Assembly: GCA_051414805.1 (NCBI GenBank)
Contig: CP166702.1
Span: forward strand, 3,844,001 to 3,908,000
Source of the DNA: Xenophilus sp003671765
GTDB taxonomy: Bacteria > Pseudomonadota > Gammaproteobacteria > Burkholderiales > Burkholderiaceae_C
DNA: 64,000 nt
Direction: 5' to 3'
This document shows, piece after piece, positions 27,253 through 35,594 of the stretch (position 1 is the stretch's first letter; each line of letters starts with the position of its first letter). The notes beneath the pieces were generated by a model, which saw nothing but the letters and a program-made list of their open reading frames with translations, did no database searches and was not told the origin of the DNA. The translations under genes and the position numbers were made by a program.

Positions 27253-28338
27253 ATGACTCACGCCTCACGACACTTTTCCGGCACCTACGCCGAAGCCCGC
27301 GCCAAGTTCCTCGATGCCGCCGCCGATCGCGGCGCACAGGCCCAGTCCTTCGAGATGGATGGCCACCGTGGCGCCGTCGGCGAAACGCTCGCCATGGACG
27401 TCGCGCGCCTCGGCCCGGCCGACGCGACCCGGCTGCTGATCGTCACCTCGGGCACGCACGGCCCCGAGGGCTTCTGCGGCTCGGGCTGCCAGGTCGCCAC
27501 GCTGCGCGACGACGAACTGCTCGCCCGCTTCGAGGCCGCGAAGGTCGCGCTGCTGCTGGTGCACGCCGTCAACCCGCACGGCTTCTCGCACCTGCGGCGC
27601 ACCAACGAGGACAACATCGACCTCAACCGCAACCACATCGACTTCGGCCAGCCTCTGCCGGTGAACGCGGGCTATGCGGAGGTGGACCCGCTGGCGATTC
27701 CTGCCACCTGGCCGCCGAGCGCGGCCGACGAGGCCGCGCTGGCCGCCTACATCGAGAAGAACGGACTGCGCGCCTGGCGCACGGCGGTCAGCAAGGGCCA
27801 GTACACCGTGCCCGACGGCCTCTTCTACGGCGGCCAGGCGCCGAGCTGGAGCAACCGCACCATCCGCACCGCGCTGCGCCAGCACGGCGCGGGCATGACG
27901 CACATCGGCTGGATCGACGTGCACACCGGCCTGGGCCCGCGCGGCCACGGCGAGAAGATCTACCCGGGCCGCGCAGACGGCCTCGCGCGCGCACGCGCCT
28001 GGTGGGGCGCCGACGTGTTCGCGCCCTTCGAGGGCAACTCGGCCTCGCCGGACGTCTCGGGGCCGGTGGTCACGGCGATCTACGACGAATGCCCCGATGC
28101 GGCCGTGGCTCTGATGGGCCTGGAGTTCGGCACCCTGCCCGACCTGGAGGTGCTGGACCGCCTGCGCGCCGACCACTGGCTGTACCGCCACCCCGAAGCT
28201 ACCGACGCGCAGCGGCGCGCCATCCGGCAGGGTGTGCGCGAGGCCTTCTACTGCGACGACGACGTGTGGAAGGGCATGATCCTCGGCCAGGCCCGGGTGG
28301 TGCTGCTGCAGACGCTGGAGGGGCTGCGCAAGGCCTGA
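27253..28338 (+). CDS. M14-family zinc hydrolase (DUF2817)
   Basis: A 361-residue DUF2817 protein with M14 carboxypeptidase features. The zinc ligands are His69 and Glu72 (THGPEG) and His224 (DVHTGLG), and Glu291 in LEFGTLP fits the general base. It has no signal peptide, so it should act in the cytoplasm on a compound imported by the MFS protein encoded 40 bp upstream. An amide- or peptide-linked organic acid is a reasonable but unproven substrate. Confidence 0.88.
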   Translation: MTHASRHFSGTYAEARAKFLDAAADRGAQAQSFEMDGHRGAVGETLAMDVARLGPADATRLLIVTSGTHGPEGFCGSGCQVATLRDDELLARFEAAKVALLLVHAVNPHGFSHLRRTNEDNIDLNRNHIDFGQPLPVNAGYAEVDPLAIPATWPPSAADEAALAAYIEKNGLRAWRTAVSKGQYTVPDGLFYGGQAPSWSNRTIRTALRQHGAGMTHIGWIDVHTGLGPRGHGEKIYPGRADGLARARAWWGADVFAPFEGNSASPDVSGPVVTAIYDECPDAAVALMGLEFGTLPDLEVLDRLRADHWLYRHPEATDAQRRAIRQGVREAFYCDDDVWKGMILGQARVVLLQTLEGLRKA

Positions 28339-28476
28339 TCAAGGCCGCCGGTGGGCACGTGGCGGGCGCGCGGAACAACCCGCCCGGCGGCGCGGTTTCA
28401 GGTGCATTTTTCCGCGGCAGGCGCATCATGCGCAGCCCAGCACGCATCGCGGCCCTTTCACCTTCAGGAGGTGGCC

Positions 28477-28686
28477 ATGCACCCGACCCCCGGTCTTGCG
28501 ACGAGCCTTGCCATGCAGGCCTACCTGCGGCACCACGGCACCCCGGTGTGCCTGCACGAACTGCTGGTGCAGACGGTGCGCCAGCAGCACCAGCGCGGCG
28601 AAGCAGTCAAACCGGTGTTTGCCGCGCCTCATCCTGCCGAGGTGGCCGCTGCCCGCGGCCGCCCCGAGGCACCGGGTTCGCGCTGA
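28477..28686 (+). CDS. Small hypothetical protein (69 aa) with a strong ribosome site
   Basis: A 69-residue frame with AGGAGG five bases before the ATG. The first half is helical (LATSLAMQAYLRHH, LHELLVQTVRQQHQ), and the end is Ala/Pro/Arg-rich. No signal peptide or motif is seen. It ends 7 bp before the stop of the opposite-strand gene. Function unknown. Confidence 0.6.
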   Translation: MHPTPGLATSLAMQAYLRHHGTPVCLHELLVQTVRQQHQRGEAVKPVFAAPHPAEVAAARGRPEAPGSR

Positions 28687-28693
28687 TCGCGTC

Positions 28694-29101
28694 TCAGCGT
28701 CCTGCGATGTCGCGGCAGGCGCGCAGGTTGCGCTCGAAGCCGCTGGCGAGCATGGGCGTGCAGTCCTCGCCATTGGGCGTCATGCGACACAGGCCGACGA
28801 CCAGGAAGTCCTGCACGGCGCCGGTGCACATCGGGTAGCGGGCCAGCTCGGGGTTGGCGCGCGACTTGAAACCCCAGGCATCGGCGAAGTCGACCATGCG
28901 CGCCATCGCATCGTGGAAGTAGGCGCGATCGGCGTTGCGCACCGCGGCCTCCATGGCCGGCATCTCGCCGTCGAGAAAGCGCGTCGCGGCGGCGGGAAAC
29001 TGCGAAGCGTCCTGCTGCGCGAAGGCGCAGGGCGCCACTGCGAGCAGTGCCGCGGCCAGCATGCGTGCGGCACCGGCGCCACGCGAAGTCGAGAAAGTCA
29101 T
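28694..29101 (-). CDS. Secreted hypothetical protein (135 aa)
   Basis: A signal peptide (to about residue 29, CAFAQQ) followed by a compact helical domain with four cysteines (RYPMC, VGLC, EDC, RAC), which fits disulfide bonding in the periplasm. No named domain is recognised. The ATG at 29101 has no clear ribosome site, and an internal ATG at 29062 would shorten the signal peptide. A dispersed repeat copy begins 15 bp upstream of the start. Confidence 0.65.
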   Translation of the reverse strand: MTFSTSRGAGAARMLAAALLAVAPCAFAQQDASQFPAAATRFLDGEMPAMEAAVRNADRAYFHDAMARMVDFADAWGFKSRANPELARYPMCTGAVQDFLVVGLCRMTPNGEDCTPMLASGFERNLRACRDIAGR

Positions 29102-29115
29102 GCGAACTTTTGTTT

Positions 29116-29178
29116 GCTATGTTTTTGATAGCTGTCCGCGCCCCTCCGGCGCGCGCTGGAGCCCGATTTGACCCGAAA
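29116..29178 (+). repeat. Dispersed GCTAT(N7)ATAGC repeat, copy 4
   Basis: The copy begins GCTATGTTTTTGATAGCTG, has the GGCGCGCGCTGGAGCCCG core and ends ACCCGAAA. Confidence 0.8.
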
Positions 29179-29316
29179 ATCGGCGCGTCGGCCGCCCGCT
29201 CGGGGCGCCCGGCCATCCGCCCGTCATGCAACGCGCCCGCCGGCACCCGGCCGCAACTGTGGCCCAATACGGGGTTCCGGATTTTTCATCGCCGGGCCGC
29301 CCCCAGGATGAAAAGC

Positions 29317-29351
29317 GCCCCTCGAGGGGCACCGAACCCCACGACGTGGGG
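29317..29351. repeat. Two adjacent perfect palindromes
   Basis: GCCCCTCGAGGGGC (29317-29330) and CCCCAC-GAC-GTGGGG (29337-29351) form two strong hairpins 46 bp before a small gene. No U-tract follows at once, although a T run lies at 29374-29380. They resemble intergenic hairpin repeats common in this family rather than a clear terminator. Confidence 0.55.
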
Positions 29352-29397
29352 AGCGTGGGGGTCATTTTTTTCATCAGCCAACCGAAGGAGTCCCGAC

Positions 29398-29556
29398 ATG
29401 GGCAACAAGATCGTCACCGAAGCAGACCGCAAAGCCACCAAGCCCCTGCCGGGCGCCACCGTCGCCAAGCAGGGCGTGGGCCAGAAGCGCAGCCTGGAGC
29501 GCGGCTCGGCCACCCGCAGCAAGAAGAACCCCGGCAAGCGCGCCCACCAGGGCTGA
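29398..29556 (+). CDS. Small basic hypothetical protein (52 aa)
   Basis: A 52-residue, strongly basic frame with AAGGAG eight bases before the ATG and a clean terminator 20 bp after the stop, so it is a complete small transcription unit. The sequence is Lys/Arg/Gly/Pro-rich and hydrophilic and ends KKNPGKRAHQG. Nucleic-acid binding is a guess. Function unknown. Confidence 0.75.
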   Translation: MGNKIVTEADRKATKPLPGATVAKQGVGQKRSLERGSATRSKKNPGKRAHQG

Positions 29557-29575
29557 TCGGCGCCGCCGAGCCTGC

Positions 29576-29606
29576 AAGCGCCCCAACGGGCGCTTTTTCT
29601 TTTTTT
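29576..29606 (+). terminator. Rho-independent terminator after the small basic protein gene
   Basis: AAGCGCCC and GGGCGCTT form a perfect 8-bp stem with loop CAAC, followed by TTTCTTTTTTT. Confidence 0.93.
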
Positions 29607-29625
29607 GAAGCAAGGTGTTCCCCGA

Positions 29626-29817
29626 ATGAAGAACGACCAGATGCTGCTGCGCGGCGCGATGTGTGCCGTGATCGGCGCGGCCGTGCTGCTCGGCCCTTAT
29701 GTGCTGCGCTCGCCGGCCTGGCGGGACATGGTGGCCGGCGCCCACGTCGTGGGCTGGTTCGCCCTGGCGCTGGGCGTGGTCATGATGGCCGTCGCGCTGC
29801 TGCGCCGCAAGGGCTGA
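29626..29817 (+). CDS. Small membrane protein (63 aa) with two membrane segments
   Basis: A 63-residue protein with two hydrophobic helices (about residues 10-28 and 40-58) and a basic LLRRKG tail. AAGGTG lies 9 bases before the ATG at 29626; an upstream TTG is less likely. It begins 20 bp beyond the terminator of the previous gene. Function unknown. Confidence 0.65.
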   Translation: MKNDQMLLRGAMCAVIGAAVLLGPYVLRSPAWRDMVAGAHVVGWFALALGVVMMAVALLRRKG

Positions 29818-29834
29818 CGCCGCAGCGTCGTGTC

Positions 29835-30755
29835 TCAGTGCGCCGCGGCCTGCCGGCTGCCGCGCAGGCGCTTGAAGCCTTCGACGGCGCCGAGCACGAT
29901 CGCGCCGGCGATCACGCCCACCACCAGGTTGACGCCCATCGAGCCGAGCGAGCCCACCAGCGCGCCGGCGTCGACGGCCCAGTCCTCCACGGCATGGCCG
30001 AGCTGCGGCACGCCATGCACGAGGATGCCGCCGCCGACCAGGAACATCGCCGCGGTGCCCACCACCGAAAGCGCCTTCATGAGCCAGGGTGCCATGCGCA
30101 GGATGCCGCGGCCGATGGCCTGGGTGGCGCTGCCCGCCTTGCGGCTGAGGTACAGGCCCAGGTCGTCGAGCTTGACGATGCCCGCCACCAGGCCGTAGAC
30201 GCCCAGGGTCATCAGCAGCGCGATCGTCACCAGCACCGTCAGCTGCGTGGTGAAGGGCTGGCCGCCAACGGCGCCCAGCGTGATGACGATGATCTCGGCC
30301 GAGAGGATGAAATCGGTGCGCACCGCGCCCTTGACCTTGTCCTTCTCCATCGTGGCCGGGTCGGCCCCGCCATCGACCATGGCCTGCGCGTGGCGCTCCA
30401 CCTCGGCGGCATGGTCTTGCTTGTGCAGGAACTTGTGGACCAGCTTCTCCACGCCCTCGAAGCACAGGAAAGCACCGCCCACCATCAGCAGGGGTGTGAT
30501 GAGCCAGGGCAGCCAGGTGCCGATGGCCAGCGCCGCCGGCACCAGGATCGCCTTGTTGACCAGCGAACCCTTGGCCACGGCCCAGACCACCGGCAGTTCG
30601 CGGTCGGCCTTCACGCCCGTGACTTGCTGCGCATTGAGCGCCAGGTCGTCGCCGAGCACGCCGGCGGTCTTCTTGGCGGCGACCTTGGTGAGGACGGACA
30701 CGTCGTCCAGCACCGTGGCGATGTCGTCGAGCAGCAGCAGCAGGCTGGAGGCCAT
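29835..30755 (-). CDS. DUF808 family inner-membrane protein (YedI-like)
   Basis: A 306-residue DUF808 protein. The family start (LLLLLDDIATVLDDVSVLTKVAAKKTAG in pieces), the FEGVEKLVHK block and the DFILSAEIIVITLG helix are clear. Four to six membrane helices are visible between residues 68 and 290. Related E. coli YedI has no assigned function. It ends tail to tail with the small membrane gene, 17 bp away. Confidence 0.88.
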   Translation of the reverse strand: MASSLLLLLDDIATVLDDVSVLTKVAAKKTAGVLGDDLALNAQQVTGVKADRELPVVWAVAKGSLVNKAILVPAALAIGTWLPWLITPLLMVGGAFLCFEGVEKLVHKFLHKQDHAAEVERHAQAMVDGGADPATMEKDKVKGAVRTDFILSAEIIVITLGAVGGQPFTTQLTVLVTIALLMTLGVYGLVAGIVKLDDLGLYLSRKAGSATQAIGRGILRMAPWLMKALSVVGTAAMFLVGGGILVHGVPQLGHAVEDWAVDAGALVGSLGSMGVNLVVGVIAGAIVLGAVEGFKRLRGSRQAAAH

Positions 30756-30843
30756 GCGGGGTTCTTTCTTGAGTTGGGAGGAGCGGCAGGACGATGCGCT
30801 GCCGCGGCAGGCCTTGCAAGGGGAATGCCGGCCCGCGCCGGTG

Positions 30844-31365
30844 TCAGCCCAGGTCGCGCTTGAGGCGCACTTCCTCGATGCGGATGGCGCCCAGCGCCGT
30901 GGTCTTGGCGGTCTTCATGTCGCGCTTGAAGCCGGCCGTGTGTTCGAAGAAGCGCAGCGCGCGCTCGTTCTTCAGCGGCACCCACGCGGTCACGGTGGTG
31001 CAGCCCTCGTCCTCGAGGCCCTCTTCGGCGGCCTCCCAAAGTTGCTGGGCCACGCCCTTGCCCCAATGGTCGGGGTGCACGTAGAGCGACCACACCTCGC
31101 CGTCCACCGGCTTGGTCTTGGGGTCGCGCGAGCGGTCGAAGCCGACGAAGCCGACCACCGTGTCGCCCTGCACCGCCACATGCACCTGGGGCTCGGCGAA
31201 TTCGATGGCCTGGCGCCACTTGGCTTCGCGGGTGGAGGGGGCGAGTGCGTCGAGCTGGTCGTCGGGCACGATGCCCTGGTAGGCGGCGCGGGCGGACGCG
31301 GCGTGGATGTCGGCGATGGCCTTGGCATCGCGCAGCTCGGCAGGGAGGACTTCGTAGGGAGACAT
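30844..31365 (-). CDS. GNAT family N-acetyltransferase
   Basis: A 173-residue single GNAT domain. WSLYVHPDHWGKGVAQQLW contains the Q/R-x-x-G-x-G/A acetyl-CoA loop, and ALRFFEHTAGFKR is the usual beta6-alpha4 block. The ATG at 31365 gives a normal GNAT start; the ribosome site is weak. The acceptor is unknown. The gene is divergent from the ferredoxin gene with 78 bp between them. Confidence 0.88.
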   Translation of the reverse strand: MSPYEVLPAELRDAKAIADIHAASARAAYQGIVPDDQLDALAPSTREAKWRQAIEFAEPQVHVAVQGDTVVGFVGFDRSRDPKTKPVDGEVWSLYVHPDHWGKGVAQQLWEAAEEGLEDEGCTTVTAWVPLKNERALRFFEHTAGFKRDMKTAKTTALGAIRIEEVRLKRDLG

Positions 31366-31443
31366 GGGCAGGAAAGCGGACGAATCGGAAAGCGGCCCAT
31401 TGTCGCCGCTGGGCGCCGGCGCCGGCCCCGACAATCGCGCCCC

Positions 31444-31737
31444 ATGAGCCATCGGATCGACGTCGTGCCGGCAGGCCTCGCCTTCGAGGCGCCCGACACC
31501 GGGCGCAGCCTGCTGCTGGCCGCGCAGGACGCCGGCGTCGAGCTGCCCAGTTCCTGCCGCAATGGCACGTGCCGCACCTGCCTCGCCCGGGTCGTGAGCG
31601 GGCGCATCGTGCACACCATCGAATGGCCGGGCCTGTCGGCCGACGAGAAGGCCGAGGGCTGCGTGCTGCCCTGCGTGGCCGAGGCACGCAGCGACGTGGT
31701 GCTGGACGTGCCGCACGCGCGCTCGCTGTTCGACTGA
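31444..31737 (+). CDS. Plant-type [2Fe-2S] ferredoxin
   Basis: A 97-residue ferredoxin. Cys38, Cys43 and Cys46 (CRNGTCRTC) and Cys77 (VLPC) form the cluster-binding pattern C-x4-C-x2-C...C of the plant/adrenodoxin-type fold. It is a stand-alone electron carrier with no oxygenase beside it, so its partner is unknown. A repeat copy starts 3 bp after the stop. Confidence 0.9.
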   Translation: MSHRIDVVPAGLAFEAPDTGRSLLLAAQDAGVELPSSCRNGTCRTCLARVVSGRIVHTIEWPGLSADEKAEGCVLPCVAEARSDVVLDVPHARSLFD

Positions 31738-31740
31738 CAA

Positions 31741-31795
31741 CGAAAAGTGGCCGCGGCGCCCGCCGGCCGGCGCGATCAGCTATCTATTTGATAGC
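31741..31795 (-). repeat. Dispersed GCTAT(N7)ATAGC repeat, copy 5
   Basis: On the minus strand the copy begins GCTATCAAATAGATAGCTG and runs into the GGCGGGCGCCGCGGCC core. The TAG stop codon of the MFS gene and its last codons lie inside the repeat, so the repeat sets the C-terminus of that protein. Confidence 0.8.
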
Positions 31796-33085
31796 AACCG
31801 AGGTCTCGATGCGGTCCCGCTGCGCCAGCCCCGGAAAGAGCCGGAACCAGGCCAGCGCCACCAGCACCGTGCCCACGCCGCCCGCGACCACCGAGCCCAC
31901 CGGCCCGAGCAGTGCCGCGGTGGCGCCCGACTCGAACTCGCCGAGCTGGTTGCTGGCGCCGATGAAGATCGAGTTGACGGCGCTCACCCGGCCGCGCATG
32001 GCATCGGGCGTTTCGAGCTGCACCAGCGTCTGGCGGATGACGACGTTGACCATGTCGGCCGCGCCCGACACGGCCAGCGCCACCAGCGAGACGATGAAGC
32101 TGGTCGACAACCCGAACACCACCATGCACAGCCCGAAGGCACCCACCGCCAGCAGCAGCGTGCGGCCCACGTGCCGCTCGACCGGCGTGCGCGTGAGCGT
32201 GATCGACATGGCCAGCGCCCCCACCGCCGGCGCGCTGCGCAGCAGGCCCAGGCCCCAGGGGCCGGTGTGCAGGATCTCCTTGGCGTAGATGGGCAGCAGC
32301 GCCACCGCGCCGCCGAGCAGCACGGCGAACAGGTCGAGCGACACCGCGCCGAGCACCGGCTTGCGCTGCCAGATGAAGCGCACGCCCGCCAGCAGCGTGG
32401 CGGCCGTCACCGGCTCGCGCTGTGGCGCGTTGTGCGCGTAGCGCAGGCGCGCCACCAGCACGCAGGCGGCCGCGAAGAGCAGCAGGCTGGCCCCGTAGAC
32501 CACCCCCATGCCGGCGACGAACAGCAGCCCGCCCAGCGCCGGCCCGCCGATGATCGAGGCCTGCTGCCCCGCCGAGCTGAAGGCCATCGCCCGCGGCAGC
32601 ATCAGCGGCGGCACCAGCAGCGGCGTGAGCGACTGCTGCGCCGGCATCTGGAAGGCGCGCACCGCCCCGAGCACCAGCGACAGGCCCAGCAGCAGCGCGC
32701 GCGAATCGTGGCCGCCCAGGTGCGCGCCAAGCAGCACCGCCGCCACGCCGCCCTGCGCCGCCAGGCACATCGCCAGGATGCGGCCGCGGTGGTGCTGGTC
32801 GACCACGTGGCCGGCGTACAGCGCCAGCAGCAGCGCGGGCACGAACTGGAACAGGCCCACCAGCCCCAGGTCCCAGGCGCTGCCGGTGATGTCGTACATG
32901 TGCCAGCCCACCGCCACCATCAGCATCTGCTGCGCCGCGGTGCCCAGCATGCGCGCACCCCACAGGCGCATGAAGGCGCGCTCGCGCGTGAGGTCGGAAA
33001 AGCTGTAGCGGGGAGGGTCGGCGAGCGCCCCTGCGAGGGGTGCGCCCGCGGCGCCCGGGTCGGGCGCGGGGTCGGCGGCAGGCAT
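31784..33085 (-). CDS. MFS transporter of the DHA3/EntS (MFS_3) type
   Basis: A 433-residue permease with about 11-12 membrane helices. RLWGARMLGTAAQQMLMVAVGWHMYDITGS is the typical MFS_3 first-helix region, and VRAFQMPAQQSLTPLLVP marks helix 5. This group exports siderophores or drugs. The stop codon lies within a dispersed repeat (copy 5). It is a single gene, divergent from the RluA-type gene. The substrate is unknown. Confidence 0.88.
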   Translation of the reverse strand: MPAADPAPDPGAAGAPLAGALADPPRYSFSDLTRERAFMRLWGARMLGTAAQQMLMVAVGWHMYDITGSAWDLGLVGLFQFVPALLLALYAGHVVDQHHRGRILAMCLAAQGGVAAVLLGAHLGGHDSRALLLGLSLVLGAVRAFQMPAQQSLTPLLVPPLMLPRAMAFSSAGQQASIIGGPALGGLLFVAGMGVVYGASLLLFAAACVLVARLRYAHNAPQREPVTAATLLAGVRFIWQRKPVLGAVSLDLFAVLLGGAVALLPIYAKEILHTGPWGLGLLRSAPAVGALAMSITLTRTPVERHVGRTLLLAVGAFGLCMVVFGLSTSFIVSLVALAVSGAADMVNVVIRQTLVQLETPDAMRGRVSAVNSIFIGASNQLGEFESGATAALLGPVGSVVAGGVGTVLVALAWFRLFPGLAQRDRIETSVAIK

Positions 33086-33172
33086 CCGTTCGAGGATAGC
33101 CGAGGCGCCCCGCCCGGTCTTATCGTCGACTTAGCGGCGCGGCGCGTGCCTGCGCTCCCTACACTGCGCGCC

Positions 33173-33817
33173 GTGACCGACGACTTCCGCCTCGTCCATG
33201 AAGACGCCGACCTGCTCGTGCTCGACAAGCCCGCCGGCCTGCTGTGCGTGCCCGGCCGCGGCGAGGACAAGCAGGACTGCCTGAGCGCGCGCGTGCAGGC
33301 GCGCTGGCCCGGGTCGCTGGTCGTCCACCGCCTCGACATGGCGACCAGCGGACTCGTGCTGATGGCACGCAGTGCCGAGGTGCAGCGCGCGCTGGGCGAT
33401 GCCTTCGCGCAGCGGCAGGTGTGGAAGCGCTACGAGGCGGTGGTGGACGGGTTGGCACAGAGCAAGAGCTGGTCCGTGATCGACGCGCCGATGATGGCCG
33501 ACTGGCCGCGCCGCCCGCTGCAGAAGATCGACGCCGCCGGCAAGCCGAGCGTCACGCGCTGGCGGACGCTCGAGGCCTGGCCCGAGCGCGGGGAACGCGG
33601 CAGCACGCGCCTGCTGCTCGAACCGCAGACCGGGCGCTCGCACCAGTTGCGCCTGCACCTGGCGCACATCGGGCATCCGATCCTGGGCGACGCGCTGTAC
33701 GGCGACGCGCGCGTGCAGGCTGCGGCCCCGCGCCTGCTGCTGCACGCGACGGTGCTGCAGTTCAGGCACCCGGCGACGGGCGCCGCGGTGCGTTTCGAGA
33801 GTCCGGCGCCCTTCTGA
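33173..33817 (+). CDS. RluA family RNA pseudouridine synthase
   Basis: A 214-residue catalytic domain without an S4 domain, close in size to RluA. The catalytic Asp55 is in HRLDMATSG, and QTGRSHQLRLHLAHIGHPILGD is the conserved tail block. RluA modifies 23S rRNA and some tRNAs; which site this one uses cannot be read. The start is a GTG at 33173, the first codon that gives the normal N-terminus DDFRLVHEDADLLVLDKPAG. Confidence 0.9.
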   Translation: MTDDFRLVHEDADLLVLDKPAGLLCVPGRGEDKQDCLSARVQARWPGSLVVHRLDMATSGLVLMARSAEVQRALGDAFAQRQVWKRYEAVVDGLAQSKSWSVIDAPMMADWPRRPLQKIDAAGKPSVTRWRTLEAWPERGERGSTRLLLEPQTGRSHQLRLHLAHIGHPILGDALYGDARVQAAAPRLLLHATVLQFRHPATGAAVRFESPAPF

Positions 33818-33843
33818 GCGCCCCCAGGGCCGGGCTGCGCCCA

Positions 33844-33895
33844 GCCCCCCGCCCGCGGGGGGCAAGAAAACTTGGAGCGGCCCGGCGTTTTCTTG
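33844..33895. repeat. Intergenic double hairpin after the pseudouridine synthase gene
   Basis: GCCCCCC-N6-GGGGGGC (33844-33863) abuts a second inverted repeat with arms CAAGAAAAC and GTTTTCTTG (33863-33895), separated by GGAGCGGCCCGG. This is an extended palindromic spacer between convergent genes, without a U-tract. It may act as a two-way transcription barrier. Confidence 0.55.
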
Positions 33896-33919
33896 TGAGC
33901 GCGCTGGCGCCCGATCGGA

Positions 33920-34363
33920 TCAGGCTTCGCTCTTGACCACGAGCACCGGCATCGGTGCTTCCTGCAGCACGCGCTGCGTCACGCTGCCCAGCAGCAGCTT
34001 CTCGATGCCGCTGCGGCCGTGCGAGCCCATCACGATGAGGTCGGCGCGCAGCGCCACGGCCGTGTCCACGATGCCTTCGTGCACCACATGGCCGTCGATC
34101 ACGCGCTGGTCGCTGTGCAGGCCCTCTGCGGCCAGGGCGGCCACGCCGCGGGCCAGCGCCGCGTTGGCGCTGGAGGTGGCCGCGGCCAGGTACTCGTTCT
34201 GCCCCAGCGCATAGTCGGCGCCGACGCCGATGAAGGGGTAGTTGTCGATCACATGGATCAGCGTGATGCGGCTGCCGAAGGCCAGTGCGAGGCCGCTGGC
34301 CTTGCTCACCGCGAGCATGGAGGTCTCGGAGCCGTCGATCGGAACCAGGATGTGATTGAACAT
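33920..34363 (-). CDS. Universal stress protein (UspA family)
   Basis: A 147-residue single Usp domain. ILVPIDGSETS at the start and MGSHGRSGIEKLLLGSVTQRVL near the end form the ATP-binding G-2x-G-9x-G(S/T) signature. GAGGG lies 7 bases before the ATG. It follows the 2OG-Fe dioxygenase gene after about 150 bp on the same strand. Confidence 0.92.
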   Translation of the reverse strand: MFNHILVPIDGSETSMLAVSKASGLALAFGSRITLIHVIDNYPFIGVGADYALGQNEYLAAATSSANAALARGVAALAAEGLHSDQRVIDGHVVHEGIVDTAVALRADLIVMGSHGRSGIEKLLLGSVTQRVLQEAPMPVLVVKSEA

Positions 34364-34517
34364 GGCGCTGCCCTCGAATCTTGTGCCACGCGACCCGCCG
34401 GGGCAGGTCGCCGAAGGAACCATGCGCCCGCAGTCGGCAGGCGATGGATTGCCGTGCGACTGTACCTCGGCGGGCCGGCGCCCCCTGTAGGACGCCGGGC
34501 CCCGGGTTTGCGCGCGC

Positions 34518-35255
34518 TCAAGCGCCCTGGAAACCCTGCGCGCGGCAGGTGATCACCAGGGTGTCGCGCCAGCCCGCGTGGCCCTCGTCGCGCGGCTGGA
34601 TGGGCGTGGATTCGTGGATCACGCGCGCGTCGTCGAGCAGCAGCAGCGTCCACGGCTCGGTCATGGTGAAGCGCTCGCCGCGGCGGCCCTCGAAGACGCG
34701 GGTCTCGCCGCCCTTGATGCCTTCGCGCCCCACCAGCGCCACCGCCACGAGGTCGACGCCGTCGCGGTGCGCGCCCTCGGGCGTCGGACGGCCGATGCCC
34801 TCGGCGGTGTCGATGCGGAACTGGTGCGCTTCGATGTACCAGGGTTGCGGGCCGCGCAGCGCGCTCGCCGCCTCGGCCAGGCGCTGCAACAGCCGGTGCC
34901 ACACCGGGCGCGACACCGTCGCATCCTCCATCGGCGCGAACCAGCGCTGCATGCCGCCGTGCAGCGCGTTGTATTCCACCGGCTGCCAGTGCGCGCGGTG
35001 CGGCGCCTGCGTGAGCGCTTCGCCCTCGGCCACGAAGCAGGCATGGCGGCGCGTGCGGTAGCGCCCGCCGTCCTTCAGGTATTCGTCGGGCGGCAGATGG
35101 TCCCAGTCGGGGCGCATGGCCTCGAGCTCGGCCAGCGGCATGCCCAGCCAGTCGCCCGTGCCCTTGGGGCTCAGGACGGCATAGCCCTCCTGCCGCAGGG
35201 CGGTGGCCACTTCCTCGGGCGGGGTGAAGGGCGGGCTGTAGTCGGTGCCGCTCAT
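34518..35255 (-). CDS. 2OG-Fe dioxygenase family protein (PF10014-like)
   Basis: A 245-residue protein of the 2OG-Fe dioxygenase family that includes L-isoleucine 4-hydroxylase. The iron motif HRDGVD supplies His and Asp, and VIHESTPI supplies the distal His; RDTLVITCR near the end carries the 2-oxoglutarate Arg. Members hydroxylate free amino acids. It begins 16 bp downstream of the DUF427 gene in the egtB-egtD transcript, so an ergothioneine-related or other amino-acid substrate is worth testing. The ATG at 35255 is preferred over a TTG three codons upstream. Confidence 0.85.
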   Translation of the reverse strand: MSGTDYSPPFTPPEEVATALRQEGYAVLSPKGTGDWLGMPLAELEAMRPDWDHLPPDEYLKDGGRYRTRRHACFVAEGEALTQAPHRAHWQPVEYNALHGGMQRWFAPMEDATVSRPVWHRLLQRLAEAASALRGPQPWYIEAHQFRIDTAEGIGRPTPEGAHRDGVDLVAVALVGREGIKGGETRVFEGRRGERFTMTEPWTLLLLDDARVIHESTPIQPRDEGHAGWRDTLVITCRAQGFQGA

Positions 35256-35271
35256 CGCACGCAACCCGTCG

Positions 35272-35553
35272 TCACGCCTCGACCTTCACGCCCTTCCAGA
35301 AGGCGACGCGGTCCTTGACCATCTCGGCCTCGGGCTTGGGATCGGGGTAGTACCAGACGGCTTCGGGGTTCAGCTCGCCGTTGACCAGCAGCGAGTAGTA
35401 GCTGGCCGTGCCCTTCCATGGGCACACGGTGTGGTTGTTGCTGAAGGTGACGTAGTCGCGGTTGAGCGAACTGGCGGGGAAGTAGTGGTTGCCTTCGACG
35501 AGCACGGTGTCGTCGCTCTCGGCGATGGTGACGCCGTTCCAGGTTGCTTTCAT
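35272..35553 (-). CDS. DUF427 domain protein
   Basis: A 93-residue DUF427 protein. The block HTVCPWKGTASYYSL with the conserved Trp and Cys is the family hallmark, and NPEAVWYYPDPKPEA follows. AAGG lies before the ATG. The function of the family is not known. It lies 41 bp after egtD and 16 bp before the 2OG-Fe dioxygenase gene, all on one strand. Confidence 0.9.
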   Translation of the reverse strand: MKATWNGVTIAESDDTVLVEGNHYFPASSLNRDYVTFSNNHTVCPWKGTASYYSLLVNGELNPEAVWYYPDPKPEAEMVKDRVAFWKGVKVEA

Positions 35554-35594
35554 TTCGGCTTGCCTTTCACGCCCGCATGCGGCGGGCGGGGCAC

